64,000 nucleotides of DNA from Ceratothoa steindachneri (lineage: Eukaryota > Arthropoda > Malacostraca > Isopoda > Cymothoidae): assembly GCA_963969495.1 (NCBI GenBank), contig OZ018317.1, forward strand, positions 221,968,735 through 222,032,734. The letters are read 5' to 3'. Positions 52,801 through 64,000 of this stretch are shown here, piece by piece (position 1 is the stretch's first letter; every line of letters starts with the position of its first letter). The notes beneath the pieces are model-generated. The model was given only the letters and a program-made list of their open reading frames with translations, did no database searches and had not been told where the DNA came from. Both the position numbers and the translations under genes were made by a program.

Positions 52801-53240
52801 TCAGTTAAGCTATTACTAACATCCAACTATGCCTAAGCAAAGCTAATCTAACCAAACCAACTAGCCTCAGCGAAGCTAGACTAATCTAACCACACCAACT
52901 AACTTAACTTATCAAGGCAAATTAACTAAGCTACGTACAGCGAGCTAACGAAGCTAACTAACCTCAGTTAAGGGAACATAAGCTAGGCTAACCAAGCCCA
53001 CCGACCTACAACTAAACTAACCAATCCGGTTACTACAACATTGTTTTGCTTGCATGACGTTGGATTGGGAACGACTGGGCGACGCTCCTCGTCCAGCTTC
53101 GACGTCGCTTACCATTGTAACCACGTACCATTTCTGCGTAATTTAAGTTTAGTTAACACTTAATCTAGCCTAACCAAACTTAGACCTAGCCAAGCCAACT
53201 TACCTCACCTAACCTCACCTAACCTAACTTTTTTTAAATT
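52801..53240. repeat. CTAAC-rich degenerate repeat
   Basis: CTAATCTAACCAAACCAACTAGC-like words with about 5-base rhythm and few T-rich or G-rich words, ending in ACCTCACCTAACCTCACCTAACC. Like 18056-18380, it may be decayed (CCTAA)n. It is interrupted at 53030-53110 by non-repeat sequence. Confidence 0.6.
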
Positions 53241-55679
53241 AAATGTTATGTTTCCATTGTTGATTAACTTAAAGTTTCATTCAAGTTCGTCCGTTTGTGC
53301 CTAAGTTTAGTGTTCCGTTCAGGGCAATCATAGTCTTGGTTTGCTAAACCCTGTTTCCTCGCGTGCTCAGCACGAGCCTACAAGAAAATAAAAAAAGATT
53401 TCTGGAATTAACTTTACTCACGAAAATAATAAAAAGGCAAAATGAATGAGTACAAAATTAGAATGGGAGGAATGAAGAAATAAAAGAGGGATATTAAAAG
53501 ATAAGACAAACTCCGGTAAAACATTAATCTTAATCGCTCAAAAAGGCAATATGGCGGACTATGGAAGAGGCGAACTTCGGAAATCCGATGCCGATCTGAC
53601 GATTATGAAATCCTGGCCGATCCTAATCCAGTTTGGATCCCTGAGTGTTCGAATTTGCGGATTAATATCGGGGATTAAGGATTACAACCCGACCATTTAT
53701 TTACCTGAGACGGAAGGTTCGAATGCAGGACCACTGTCTGACAGTGGCCACCACCACATCACTCGATTCATTTCAATTAATCAAATCCATTTAAATATCA
53801 CATAGCCTTGAGGGTTGGTGACTTGTCGAGTGATGGTATAATGGTGCACACTTTTTACAATTTGGTTCTCACCGCGTCATCTACGACGAGCGGCATACGT
53901 CATTCTGTTGGCATTTCTATTTTGACCACCATTAGGAGAAGTGATGCAAATTTACTTAAATCACGCTTTGAGGGACGTTCCACAGTGTGGTAAAGTTGAC
54001 CGAAGAGAAAATCCTGGAAGGGTGTATAACTCGAGTCGCTAGAAGAGGGAACTACGAGTACGGGTTTGTTTTTTTTAAACAACATTTGGAAAAGATGTAA
54101 ATTATCATGTTTTACAATTTTTCTTACTTTTCTTTCTCGCATTTGCCTATTTTCTTCCCATTCCTCCCCATATGACATTTGTGCATTGATTAGCAATCAA
54201 AAAGTAAGTATGATGTGAAAGATGATAATTCTATTGCAACTTTCATTTCTACCCTTAAATTAATCATATAAATCCTAATCCATTTTATTGTTTAGTTTTT
54301 TTATTCTTCTGTTTGTAGCTCTAAAGTTAGGCCCCTTCGCTCGTAACAATGGCGCATAACTCTCCGATGTTTCTGTGCCATACCCTTTAAATCCACCCTC
54401 TGGTCGGACCCCGTCTGAAATCTAACCCGTGATCGACGTGTGCATCTGCCATCAGCAGCGTCACCCGAATGCCTTCCAAATGGAGACGCATAACAGGAGT
54501 GCCATAATTTGAAGGGCTTAGAGGGAGTGCCAATCATTGGCACTCAAGCAGATCAATAGAGGGGAAAACAAGATTTAAGTAAATAACGCAATGCATTGAA
54601 GTTGGGGGCCACTTAATAGCATCGATGTCCCCATCCCTCAGACACAAGGGTCAACACAAGCCGGCGCGAGGTATTGAAACGAGTTCACACATCTTGTGGA
54701 TTTCAATGCGTATATTTATACAGAGTGGCCGATATGTCTATCGTTGTTTGGACATTCCACCAGCACACGTGGTACACCACGCCGTAGTGGAAAGTGTGGA
54801 AGGGTGTGGGGCTTAACCGAAAAGCCCACATCCTTCGTCAGTGGAGCGTGAAGGAGAGGCCATGCCCAAACTGGCCATCAGCAAAAACAAAAGGAAGGAG
54901 AATAGACGATTGTTATCCTACTTTGACTTAGTTGCCCGCAGACAAAAGAAGAACAAATAGAATATATATATATATATATATTCATATAGTATGGCGTAGT
55001 GTCGCAACCAATTTTAAGGCACATTTAAGGTTTTGTAGAGCAGACTATCCCAATTTTGCTTAAATAGGATCTTTTCCTTCGAGTGAGGCTTGTTGTAATT
55101 TAGTCATTATAGTTCTCGTCTCTGAAGCTACAAATGGGTAATTCTCGTACAGGAAGAAAATTTGCCCTTTAACTCCTTATGTATGTAAGGTTTAGTCAAT
55201 TTTGGATTGAGGAATTCCTTGTTTGTAAACTATTCGGAGGCCACTTATAAATTAATTGATGTCTGACGAATTTACGAGATATTTACAGAGTATTTCCTAT
55301 GGAGGGATATGGTTTCACCTTTCTGAATGTATGTTATAGATTTACTCGCCACATGTATTATTTCTGTTTTATACTAACTGATCTTTCTATTAGTCATATT
55401 CAGGGCTAAAATGAGTAAAAGAACTAGAACATCAACAAGTCATAGTGTCTTTGTCTGACTTATCCCTTCCAGAATGTTCTCATTATGAGTATAGCAGTAG
55501 TTATTTGTAACCTGCTGGAGCTCCTTCCATATCGAGAGAAACAAAGTTTAAGGCATTGGGAAATTTCTTACCGTTACGAATAAAACTAAAAATGCCATTT
55601 CTGACCAAAAAACACAGAGAAAAAACTTTGTTTTTGGACCAGACATACATATATGAAAACTAACTTTAGCAAAGTTATC
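53241..55679. other. No gene recognised
   Basis: Short ORFs at 53551-53805, 53808-53993 and 54301-54543 have no recognisable domain. 54600-54900 is GC-richer and might be a fragment of an unidentified element. A short (AT) run lies at 54961-54980. Confidence 0.4.
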
Positions 55680-56240
55680 CTCAAAAATGAATAAAAAATC
55701 ACTCTAGATGTGCTTGATGATTGAGCAAGAGACTGGGTTTTCAATGGACGTAAGGTGAAGTGGTTCACCAAGGAATAACAATAAGGATGGATTGAGGATT
55801 TGGGCTGCAATAGTTAGAGGCAACCTTGGACAACCTTTCAAAGTGGTTGATATCAAATTGTATTTGAAGACGTACGGTGAGTTTCTAGAGAAAAATTCTC
55901 TCCTTGGGTTCAAGAGACAGCTAGTGAGGGTGAGGAAGTTATTTCTCCTCATGCACTCCTAATCATACCTCCAAGAGTCGGTTACACTTAAAACAATCTG
56001 TATGAGACTCAGCCATGAACTATCCAACAACCAGTTGAAACCTAAAACCAATGAAAAACATGTAGAATATCCGGAAAAGAGACTTTTATGCAGATGACAT
56101 TCAATTTAAGGAACAAATTACCTTCGAGAAGCTATCCAAGATGCTGCAAAGAATTTTCTGCTGATTGCATCAAAAGTGTTCAGACTGTCCAAAGTTATTT
56201 AAAAGAAAGGTTTCTTTGTCCATGAGCTCTTCAAGAGGTC
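55680..56240 (+). pseudogene. Tc1-like transposase remnant
   Basis: In shifting plus-strand frames: DVLDD then ARDWVFNGRKVKWFTKE (region after the first catalytic Asp); IWAAIVRGNLGQPFKVVDIK then KTYGEFLEKNSLLGFKRQ (usual 'MVWG.I...G...L.......NS..Y...L...L'); and LREAIQDAAKNFLLIASKVF at the C-terminal end. A QDNAP block is not readable. Terminal repeats were not found. An old copy, different from the other Tc1 remnants. Confidence 0.65.
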
Positions 56241-56976
56241 CTTTTTTAAATTGTTTTTCCTATTTTTCTCAATGTATTTTATGCAATTACTTCTTTATAA
56301 GTGGTTAAAACCTGTTAAACTGTTATTATATTATTTATATATATTTAAAAATCGGCAAATTATATCATGACCGTAAAATGCTTAATCCAACAATAATTTC
56401 CCTTATTTTCCTCACATATTGCATTTAGATTGCACGCATTTTCTGCTGATGATTTGTCTTAACTCCAAGAAGAACCCTACATAAAAATTCTTCATTTTGA
56501 AGAGTGCTTCCGATATTTTCAATATTTACATTTAATCCATAGACACACATTAGATGCTGTTCAAAAGTTATATGATGCAATTCCTAGAAATAGCTGAGAA
56601 TTTATTAATGTTTAATCTATATCAAGATTAAAATTAGTAATTAAAATGTTGTTTATATTACTTTGTCCAACCCCTGTAAGCTTTTAATAATGTTGTTAAT
56701 ATTAGTGCCAATTTATAGAACAAGGTGCAATTAGCACATAATCTGTAAGCTCGAAACCATCTACGCGATATTGATAAATATTTAAATTTAAGCTGAAAAA
56801 TATTAAATTTAAGTCATAGAATTTTTTTGTAAACTTAAACATCACCACCCATTAGAAAGAATCCTTATCAATTATCTTGATGCTTCTTTTCCCTTTGCTT
56901 AAGCCTCCTCCGATCAACTATTACACTGGTCTGCGTCAGAAATGTACCTTAGGTTTTCTATAGTGTTTCTTAATAA
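56241..56976. other. AT-rich spacer
   Basis: No gene recognised; contains AAATTTAAG/ATATTTAAAT words. Confidence 0.4.
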
Positions 56977-57537
56977 AATTGACCTCCTAAATCCGAATCT
57001 GTCATCCGTTTTTCTCTATCACCTCCAGTTTTTGCGATACAGGGGGTGATAATAATTTTATAGTTTATACATCTCCTATATTACATCAAATTTCAATAGT
57101 TTTTGCACTGCTCTATTCGCAGTAAATTTTGTGTACATTTTAAGTAATTATGCAAATAGGTTTATATTTTGCAGGTTAAAAATTGCTTAGCATTATAATA
57201 ATAAGAATAATAATAATAGTGGTTGAGTTAAAAATGAACAGAAAATGTAAGAATAGCTCCGACAGATTTTGCTATGTTTGCGGCAAAGTGACTTTTCCCG
57301 AGCAGCAAAGTACAATCCCTCCTGTAATTAAATCTTTGTATCATGCATATTTTGGAGTAAGGCTAAGAGATCAAGATAAAAGTTTTGCACCACATATCTG
57401 CTGCAAGGGATGCTACATAAGTTTAAGACGCTGGAGTCAGGGCGAACAGAAGTCCCTCTCTTTTGGTGTTCCCATGGTGTGGAGAGATGGCAAGGACCAC
57501 ACTACGGACTGCTATTTTTGCCTGACCAATCTTAAAG

Positions 57538-57734
57538 GTGAGCATTGTATCAAGTATTTGAGCTTTCTGTATTATACTGCCTCCTGAAAATATCATTATT
57601 ATGCAAAGATTAGCATAAAATTAAAAACTAACATAGTTCACTTCAGCATGAACATATCTTTTACTAAGCATTTATGTACTATCTGCAACTCCAAATCAAT
57701 TCCTTTATGTAATATGCAATTATATTTTCCACAG
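57538..57734 (+). other. Intron 1 of split gene
   Basis: Begins GTGAGC and ends TTTTCCACAG. Removing it joins LTNLKG to INKKNKHSVAYPD in one frame (phase 1). The ORF reading through the donor reaches a stop 50 bases later, so splicing is required. Confidence 0.75.
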
Positions 57735-58370
57735 GTATAAATAAGAAGAATAAACATAGTGTGGCATATCCGGATGTTCCTTCTGCCATCAAACCCCTGC
57801 CCCATGGCCCAGGAATTCCTATACCTTCTCCCCCTGAACATATAGAGGTACATGAAGAGATTAATATGGAAGTTGACCGAGATTATGACACATCTGAGTC
57901 TTATCAGGTTTCCACACATGATATGGTCGCAAGACCATTCACTCAAGTTCAGTTAAAGGACCTGACCAGGGATCTGGGGGTTTCAAAGGCAAATACACAA
58001 CTTCTTGGCTCTAGACTTCGTGAAAGTAATCTTCTCGCTTAAGAAACAACATTTAGGGGGGTACAGAAATAGAGAACAAGAGTTTCGAAGCTATTTTTTA
58101 CAGCATTCTTCCAGCTCTTTAGTATACTGCGCCAATATTAAAGGACTTGTTGAGGCCCTTGAAATTCCCTACAACCCATTAGAATAGAGCTTGTTCATAG
58201 ATTCCTCCAGTATAAGTTTAAAAGCTGTGTTACTGAATATTGGTAACAGGATAGCTTCCGTTCCTATAGACCATTCAATCCAACTTACTGAAAGTTATGA
58301 AAATATGAAAAAATTGCTGGATGCAATAAATTACTCTAGCTTTAAGTGGAGGATATGTGGTGACCTAAAG

Positions 58371-58759
58371 GTAAGATCATTTTACACTTGGCATTTCTAA
58401 GCTTTTTGATATTGAAATTTTCATTTTTAATTGTTAATACTTGTATACACCTTTTGGTCAACTTACATTTTACAAGAATGCAAATCTGGAAATCATGAGT
58501 CATTTTTTAGTTATATTTTTTGTTGAAGTGTGTCCCTATAGGTTAATGCATCCTATTGGGTTAATGGGGAACTTATCCTAATTGAGAAGGTATACAACAC
58601 AACTCAATAAACTCAAAATAAGATGTACATATATCCAATTAGTTCCAATACGATTTTTCAGTGCATATTCATATTCTTATTGTTTTAAGAAATATTACTT
58701 TAAATTTGTTTTTAGAAATATTACACTGAATTTACATACCGTGCTAAATTTTTTTTCAG
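58371..58759 (+). other. Intron 2 of split gene
   Basis: Begins GTAAGA after the complete codon AAG and ends in TTTTTTTTCAG. Its removal joins GDLK to VVSLTLGTQTGYTK with the codon boundary preserved (phase 0). Confidence 0.75.
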
Positions 58760-59463
58760 GTAGTGTCTCTTACGCTTGGGACGCAAACAGGCTACACGAA
58801 GCATCCCTGTTTCCTATGTTTATGGGACAGTCGTGCAGATAGTATGCACTATGAGAAGAATGTTTGGCCTCCACGAGAAGCATTTAGAATTAGATCAAAC
58901 AATGTGATAGCTGAACCTTTAGTGCCTCCTAAAAAAATACTCCTCCCTCCACTGCATATAAAGCTTAGCATAATGAAAAATTATGTCAAAACCCTTAATA
59001 AAGTAGGCCAAGCTTTTAAATTTCTTCTTCAAAAATTTCCACAAATCAGTGACGCTAAGCTCCATGGGAGAATTTTTGATGGACTTCAAATCAGGAACTT
59101 GATCAGCAATTTGATGCATCAATGAAGGACATAGAAAAAGATGCCTGGAAAGCTTTTAAAGCTCTAGTTAACAATTTTCTAGGCAGTAAAAAAAGCCCAG
59201 AAGAATATGTTGCCCTGGTCAATCAGCTCTTAACAAGTCTCAAACATTTAGGAGCTCGAATGTCTATAAAGATACACTTTTTACAGTCCCATCTGGATTA
59301 TTTTCCCGACAACTGCGGGGATTACAGTAAAGAACAGAGGCAAAGATTCCACCAGGACATAAAAACAATGGAATCCAGGTACCAGTGTAAATGGAACGGA
59401 AACATGCTTGCTGACTACTGTTGGTGTTTGAAGCGTGATGCACCAGATGACAGGCACAAATGA

Positions 59464-59774
59464 AAATCGTCAAGGGCGTCTGTTCTTCGAAATTATAATT
59501 ATTTTCTTTATTATGTTTAATTTTTTTATTTTTTGTTTATTAAAAGAATTATAGTTTACATACGTGTATTCCTGTTTGTATGATATAACTGTAATAATGC
59601 CTTATTAGATAGAGAAAGGGTTTTTTTTTAAAATTCAGAAAAAATGAGGTAATCTCAATGAAAATGGTGTATGCTGTACTGAGAAAATCTGACCTGATTG
59701 AACAAATATACATTCATTTTTGAGCTCAGGAGGTTTGATTCATTAGGAAACCACAAAAAAAATGTTCAAACGCA
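59464..59774. other. AT-rich 3' flank
   Basis: Directly after the TGA of the split gene; T-rich, with no good polyadenylation hexamer. Confidence 0.4.
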
Positions 59775-60100
59775 GGCCTGTGTTATGATTCTTTTGAGCT
59801 CTCCAACTTCATTAGTGAAAACTCATCTCACCATTTTTGATGTGGAATCCTTGTTCACTAATATCTAAGTTATGGAAACTTGCAACCTTATTGATAATTA
59901 TTTATTTAACAAACATGATAATATTGAGGCGTTAAATAAAAATCTTTCTCGATATATCGAAACTGATGGTCGGTGACAAAATCTTCTTTTTCAATCATGG
60001 TATGCGTATGAGTCGCCCTGTCTGTTTAAAACCTACTATTTCATATTTTAAAAGGTTTGTGTACATTTCTGCATCCTGTTTGAAATGCAAAAGCCAAAGA
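59775..60100 (+). pseudogene. Penelope-like RT fragment (third lineage)
   Basis: The plus strand reads LTIFDVESLFTNI, TAA, VMETCNLIDNYLFNKHDNIE, then after a frame change MRMSRPVCLKPTISYF. The first is RT motif A of Penelope-like elements ('FD(V/I).SLFTNIP'). The last fits motif B ('M.MGSP...PT.A..') in decayed form. No YIDD, linker or GIY-YIG follows. It differs from both other Penelope copies in the window. Confidence 0.65.
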
Positions 60101-61811
60101 TCTTAATTATGCTGACCTAAAATGTTGGGAAACATTGCCTCATGGAGCTTTAAATTTTAGGCCTCTAAAACGGCCCAAAAGCTCAGTTCCGTGATTGATT
60201 GAATAATGATTGGCACTATATTTTTTTATCTAAACAAGATAGAGCAACAGAATAAGCACTAAAGTGATTTTAATCCTATTTATAACTTATAGATTTATCA
60301 TAGCCTTGGAACAAGAAATGGCACATTGGTACATAAAAAGTTTCAGAAATATCACAAAATTTGTTTTCGTACACTCAAGGCAGATAAGACGCTTTGTTCA
60401 TGACACAGTTTGTTTACGGCAACTTATGCCTTAGTCGGCAGTCGCCAGATAGCCCCTTAATTAAAAAAAAAAAAAAAAATGTTCATGACACAAATTTGAG
60501 ATTAACATTTTTCATAAATCTAATCGATCAAGAAGTGAAAATATTACATGATGATTAATTTGATAATTATAATTACACATTCAGTTGTTGAGCGTTTGTT
60601 TCTTGAAGCTGTCAAAGCGGCGTCTGTTAAACTTCAGTGGTTAAAAAAGATAGGCCCTTTTCTTGATAGCAGTTGTTATGGCATTTGCAAAGCTGCTCAT
60701 CATCTTGACATCACGTTCATTAATGTCATTCACCGCTTTCAGATTTTTAATATAGTCCAACCCTTTTCTGTTGCCCTAATTCTGTGGCAAAGATTGTATT
60801 TAAAAATACAATCCATTGGAACTATTAGTAAAATACTGGTTAAAGACCTACATTTCATACTTACAATGCAATTTCATTTTCTTCCCACCAACAATTTAAC
60901 TCAAATATTTCAGATAATGTGGTTTATCTATTCGAATCAGGGCCCAAATCAGATATTTTGGGAGCTCTATACCCCTTGAATCTCGACAAGAAACGACTCT
61001 CAACAGCCTTTAGTACCCCTGCCATTCACATAAAATCCAACCAAAATACCTAACATAATAGAAATTTAGGTTTTGAATTTTTCCAAATAAGCAGTAAGGT
61101 ATGTAATTGCCTGATTTTCAATTTAATTATTCTTCAATCAACTCAATAGTTCTCTCTATCCTGTGATATTTGCCTGTGATTTATTTCTATTTTGTATTTT
61201 AAGTGTAGCTTTAGATGCTAATTTTAATGTATTTTGAACAAATGACAATTCCTGTCAATGATATACATAGTTGAAATAAGAAATGTCTGGTTTATTCAAT
61301 AAATATTCCAATTTGTCGTGTTGGATTTATCTTCATACTCTACTGTCAATTCCTGGAGAGTTGGCACACCAAGAACAAAATACATTTATAGCACATCAAC
61401 AGTCTCTTCCTTCAGAAGGTCAAGCTTTATAAATTGTTCTCTCGGGATGTAATCAAATCCAACATGTAGATTACCCCAACCATAAAATAAGAAACCCAGG
61501 AATGTCTTTAGTGTCCATATCAAACAGCACTTTTGAGAGAAAATTCCAGACAGAGAAAGAAGATATTAATGCTTAAAATCCAAACGCATAACAATCTCGC
61601 AGTAAGACCCAAACCACACACACTAATTATTTAATCCAGACGCTCACTTTCACTTGGCCTGCCCACTAAAGGAACTTTTCTATACATTTGAATAAGACGG
61701 AATAAATTGAATACCCATTGCCATTCCGAAGAAAACAGGCTAAATAAAAATGATTCAGCTATGTAAAATTCATTCGTTAGAGCACAATTTACTATTCTCT
61801 TCAAAACAGAG
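60101..61811. other. Unassigned AT-rich region with one 143-codon ORF
   Basis: The plus-strand ORF at 60548-60979 (starts MMINLIIIITHSVVERL, contains LQWLKKIGPFLDSSCYGICK) has no domain that I recognise, no clear promoter or splice context, and may be a leftover of an old element. A poly-A run lies at 60463-60479. Nothing else was identified. Confidence 0.35.

Positions 61812-61886
<75 letters not shown>
61812..61886. repeat. (AT)n microsatellite
   Basis: About 75 bases of pure AT. Confidence 0.98.
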
Positions 61887-61887
<1 letters not shown>

Positions 61888-62506
61888 CTCAACATTCATT
61901 AATTTAAGATTGTTCTTCGTATCAGTTAATAACTATTAATATCAGTTTCAATCCTTTAGTCCGTGGTACAAAATGTTTAATTCATCTCGACCAATATTTG
62001 CTTATTTATCCATCCAACTTAAGTCACTTGTTCGTATATCAGTGGCCAAAGGTTTTAGTACGACTCATAAATTTTAGGAAATAAGATAAATGCAGGGTCG
62101 AAAAGTTTTTATTTGCATATTAATATGAATAAAACTGTGAAATGAGTAGTAATAATTAGGGATACGTTTAAGTAGCGATGCCTCAGGACACATACGTCGG
62201 AAAAACATGGAAAACAACTGGACTGGAAGTCACTTGAAGAGAACACCGAAATCTTAGCACACGCTCCAAACCGACGGCAGTTGCTTATATTAGATGCCAT
62301 ATACATAAAGGAAAAACAGCCATAATTAAATATTTAACTAAATGCACAATTCATCTGGCCTTCCTTCCGTCCACCTGCCCTTAATAGTAATCGGTCCCTA
62401 TCTTAATCCTTGATCATTATAGAGTCTCAACCATTTGCATGTACCTTCACTTGTTTAAAGCAATTCTATTTCCTATAAATATGTTCGTATAAATGTTAAC
62501 TCAACT
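61887..62506. other. No gene recognised
   Basis: AT-rich; the 62109-62306 minus-strand ORF has no domain signature. Confidence 0.4.
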
Positions 62507-63864
62507 AATCACGCCCCCCCAACTGTCCTGCATACACTTTTTGTGATATATCCTTCATTCATTCACTAATCACCCTTACTTTGCCGGACATGACAGAAGC
62601 AACGCCTGTGAACACAACTAGATCTCAATGGGAGCTCCAGCAAAGAATCTACTGCGTCAAATATTACTACAAGACAGGCTCGTTCAAGGGAGTGCAGGAC
62701 ACTTTCGTGAATCAGTTCGAATGTGAAAAAGCCCCATCTAAGAGCAGAATTTAGAACTAGGTTGACCAATTCAAGAACTATGTGACAGTGGAGAACCTCA
62801 ATGTAGTCAATGACAACCGTCCATTCCATTCGAGACGCCCCAGGAAGCGTACAGATGAGTTGGTGGTCAAGAGCATGAGAGAGTCAGTTGACCAGAGTCC
62901 AAAACGCTCTATACGCAACCGAAGTCAGTCCCTCGGTATTTCCCATGAGACTTGCAGGAGAGTGCTAGTAATGGATGTAGAGACCTACCCATACAGAATA
63001 CAGACGAAGCAGACCCTTACAGCCTCAGACAAGGAACAGAGAAAGGCTATGGCAGTCAAGATAATGGAGAAGATTCAGGAAACCCCAACTTTCCTTAACC
63101 TCCTTTGGACCTCAGATGAAGCTCACTTCCATCTTGAAGGAAAGGTAAACTCGAGGACAAATGTCTTTTGGGGAACTTCCAGACCAAATGGGGTAGCCAC
63201 CCAGCCCCTACACTCCCCTAAGTGCACGGTATGGACTGTAATCTCAGCCAGAGGCATCATCGGACCATTTTTCTTCGAGGAATCTGGCGCGACAGTGACA
63301 GTTACCAAGGAGCTGTATGTTGAAGTCCTCAAATCCTTCAAGAGGGAGCTGCAGATCCTGTTCCCGTCGCTTATGGGAAAGTTCTGGTTCCGAAAAGATG
63401 GAGCAAGCTCTCCCACCTCAAACCTGTCCCGATATTGGCTGAAAGAGAACTTTGGTGGCCGTGTGATCAGTCTCAAGACTGATTTTGAGTGGGCACCTCA
63501 CAGCCCAGACCTTAGCGCCCCCAGGTTTCTTTCTCTGAAGCTACCATACAGATAGAGTGTACGCAGGGAGACCCAGGACCATCACGGAACTCAAGGAAGC
63601 CATTAGGAAGGAGATCAGAGCCATTAGTCGGTCGGTTTGTAAGGACGTCATGGACAACTTTGTGCTGCACCTCAAGAAATGCCCCGAGCTAAATGGAGGT
63701 CATCTCGAACACGTGCTCTAGAATGAAGAAGAAAAGTTCGAATACTTTCATGTTTTGATATGATGTTTTAAACTAGTTATCACCAAAACTTCATTCAATA
63801 CTTGCAGAAAATTAAGAAACGAGGCCTATCGAAAGTTGGGGCCCGTTTTTGGGCGGTGACCCTG
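62507..63864 (+). mobile_element. mariner-family transposon, copy B
   Basis: An inverted relative of 7199-8559 with very similar sequence over the whole length. The right end ends GGCGGTGACCCTG before TA (63865-63866), an intact terminus. The left end is altered: where CAGGGTCACCCCC is expected, the sequence reads AATCACGCCCCCCCAAC, so the terminal repeat has lost its first bases and the start is approximate. Confidence 0.88.
62590..63721 (+). pseudogene. mariner transposase pseudogene, copy B
   Basis: ATG at 62590 (MTEATPVNTTRSQWELQQ), helix-turn-helix region, two in-frame TAGs at about 62752-62760, then a 257-codon open stretch from 62782. The first catalytic Asp is in TSDEAHFHLEG, the second in WFRKDGAS (Gln to Lys just before the Asp). 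After SPDLSAP the frame slips and runs to a TAG at 63553-63555. In the neighbouring frame the protein continues GFFL, TGA, SYHTDRVYAGRPRTI to LEHVL and the natural TAG at 63719-63721. The third catalytic Asp is Gly. The two TAGs, the slip, the Gly and the TGA are the same as in copy A. The minus-strand ORFs here are shadows. Confidence 0.9.
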
Positions 63865-64000
63865 TATATTCTCCTCAAAATCAACAAGAATTAACAAAGT
63901 AAAAAAATGCCAAAAGATGTAATATAATTAACGAATAACAGATAAGTAAATAGAGCTATATAAATATTACAGCAACACGAAACTGATACAGGAATCTCAA

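Larger units (their letters stand above)
57234..59463 (+). pseudogene. Uncharacterised multi-exon Cys-motif protein, broken
   Basis: I know this family only as uncharacterised proteins repeated in many arthropod and other invertebrate genomes. Start ATG 57234. Exon 1 57234-57537; intron 57538-57734 (AAAG|GTGAGC ... CACAG|GT); exon 2 57735-58370; intron 58371-58759 (AAAG|GTAAGA ... TTTCAG|GT); exon 3 58760-59463. Both junctions keep phase. Motifs: CYVCG near the N-terminus, APHICCKGCYISLRRW, DCYFC, LFIDSSSISLKAVLL, WRICGDLKV, TKHPCFLCLWDSRA, PPLHIKL, IHFLQSHLDYFP, RFHQDIK, DYCWCLKRDAP. The Cys/His pairs suggest zinc binding. The FIDS and GDLKV Asp residues recall an RNase H-like (transposase-type) core, which is inference. 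Lesions: frameshift about 58035-58045, TAG 58185-58187 where relatives have Trp, frameshift about 59100-59108. Dead copy, or assembly indels plus one true stop. Confidence 0.75.
56977..59744 (+). mobile_element. Possible transposon unit around the split gene
   Basis: A weak inverted similarity brackets the gene: GACCTCCTAAATCCGAATCTG at 56981, and on the other side the reverse complement AAACCTCCTGAGCTCAAAAATG (about 59716-59737). If real these are imperfect terminal repeats of a ~2.75 kb unit. The match is short and could be chance. No target duplication was established. Confidence 0.3.

Noticed and set aside
60548..60979. 143-codon ORF as a host gene
   Set aside because: No recognised motif and no supporting signals; described within the region entry only.

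Overview
The window looks like repeat-dense intergenic DNA from an arthropod nuclear genome, most likely a crustacean and plausibly a decapod. The evidence is the density of long (AT)n and (CT)n microsatellites, the mix of mariner/Tc1, hAT, pogo/Tigger, Penelope-like and CR1/I-type elements, eukaryotic splice signals, and CTAAC-rich tracts that resemble decayed arthropod telomeric repeat. There are no bacterial operons, no rRNA, no CRISPR and no recognisable intact host gene. Nearly every coding segment with recognisable homology belongs to a transposable element, and all of them are broken.

Layout. 1-2.7 kb: nothing recognised. 2.8-3.1 kb: CT-rich microsatellite. 3.6-4.7 kb: a near-identical long inverted repeat. 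5.26-6.38 kb: dead Tc1-like element. 6.46-6.87 kb: fold-back element. 7.2-8.56 kb: mariner copy A (minus strand). 8.77-12.0 kb: almost unspaced chain of (AT)n, palindrome with hammerhead-like core, second mariner, hAT remnant, (AT)n. 13.2-14.0 kb: decayed Penelope-like RT. 15.1-16.4 kb: ORF1 (gag-like) of a non-LTR element. 18.9-23.1 kb: I/Jockey-type non-LTR element with a Tigger-like element inserted in its RT. 25.3-27.0 kb: two degenerate tandem arrays. 28.2-28.7 kb: Tc1 remnant. 30.0-31.7 kb: 'CGAACAGTAGA' minisatellite with an insertion. 32.7-33.5 kb: third mariner-like remnant. About 34.4 kb: possible LTR/primer-binding site. 36.6-40.4 kb: Penelope-like composite (full-length copy, tandem pseudo-LTR, inverted tail) inside an (AT)n tract. 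45.3-48.2 kb: (TATAT)n, dimeric minisatellite, long-TIR element. 48.2-50.1 kb and 51.7-52.8 kb: two CR1/L2-type elements. 55.7-56.2 kb: Tc1 remnant. 57.2-59.5 kb: multi-exon gene of an uncharacterised family. 59.8-60.1 kb: third Penelope RT fragment. 62.5-63.86 kb: mariner copy B (plus strand).

Most notable points: (1) the split gene at 57-59.5 kb, with cysteine motifs and what may be an RNase H-like core, two clean introns and three lesions; (2) the Penelope composite with both outer tails facing AT microsatellite; (3) two mariner copies 54 kb apart sharing the same inactivating lesions; (4) a Tigger insertion whose removal, with one TA, rejoins the host RT frame; (5) a two-monomer higher-order minisatellite. 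No translated function can be assumed for any ORF here. Homopolymer-associated frameshifts could be assembly error, but the substitution stops are harder to explain that way.
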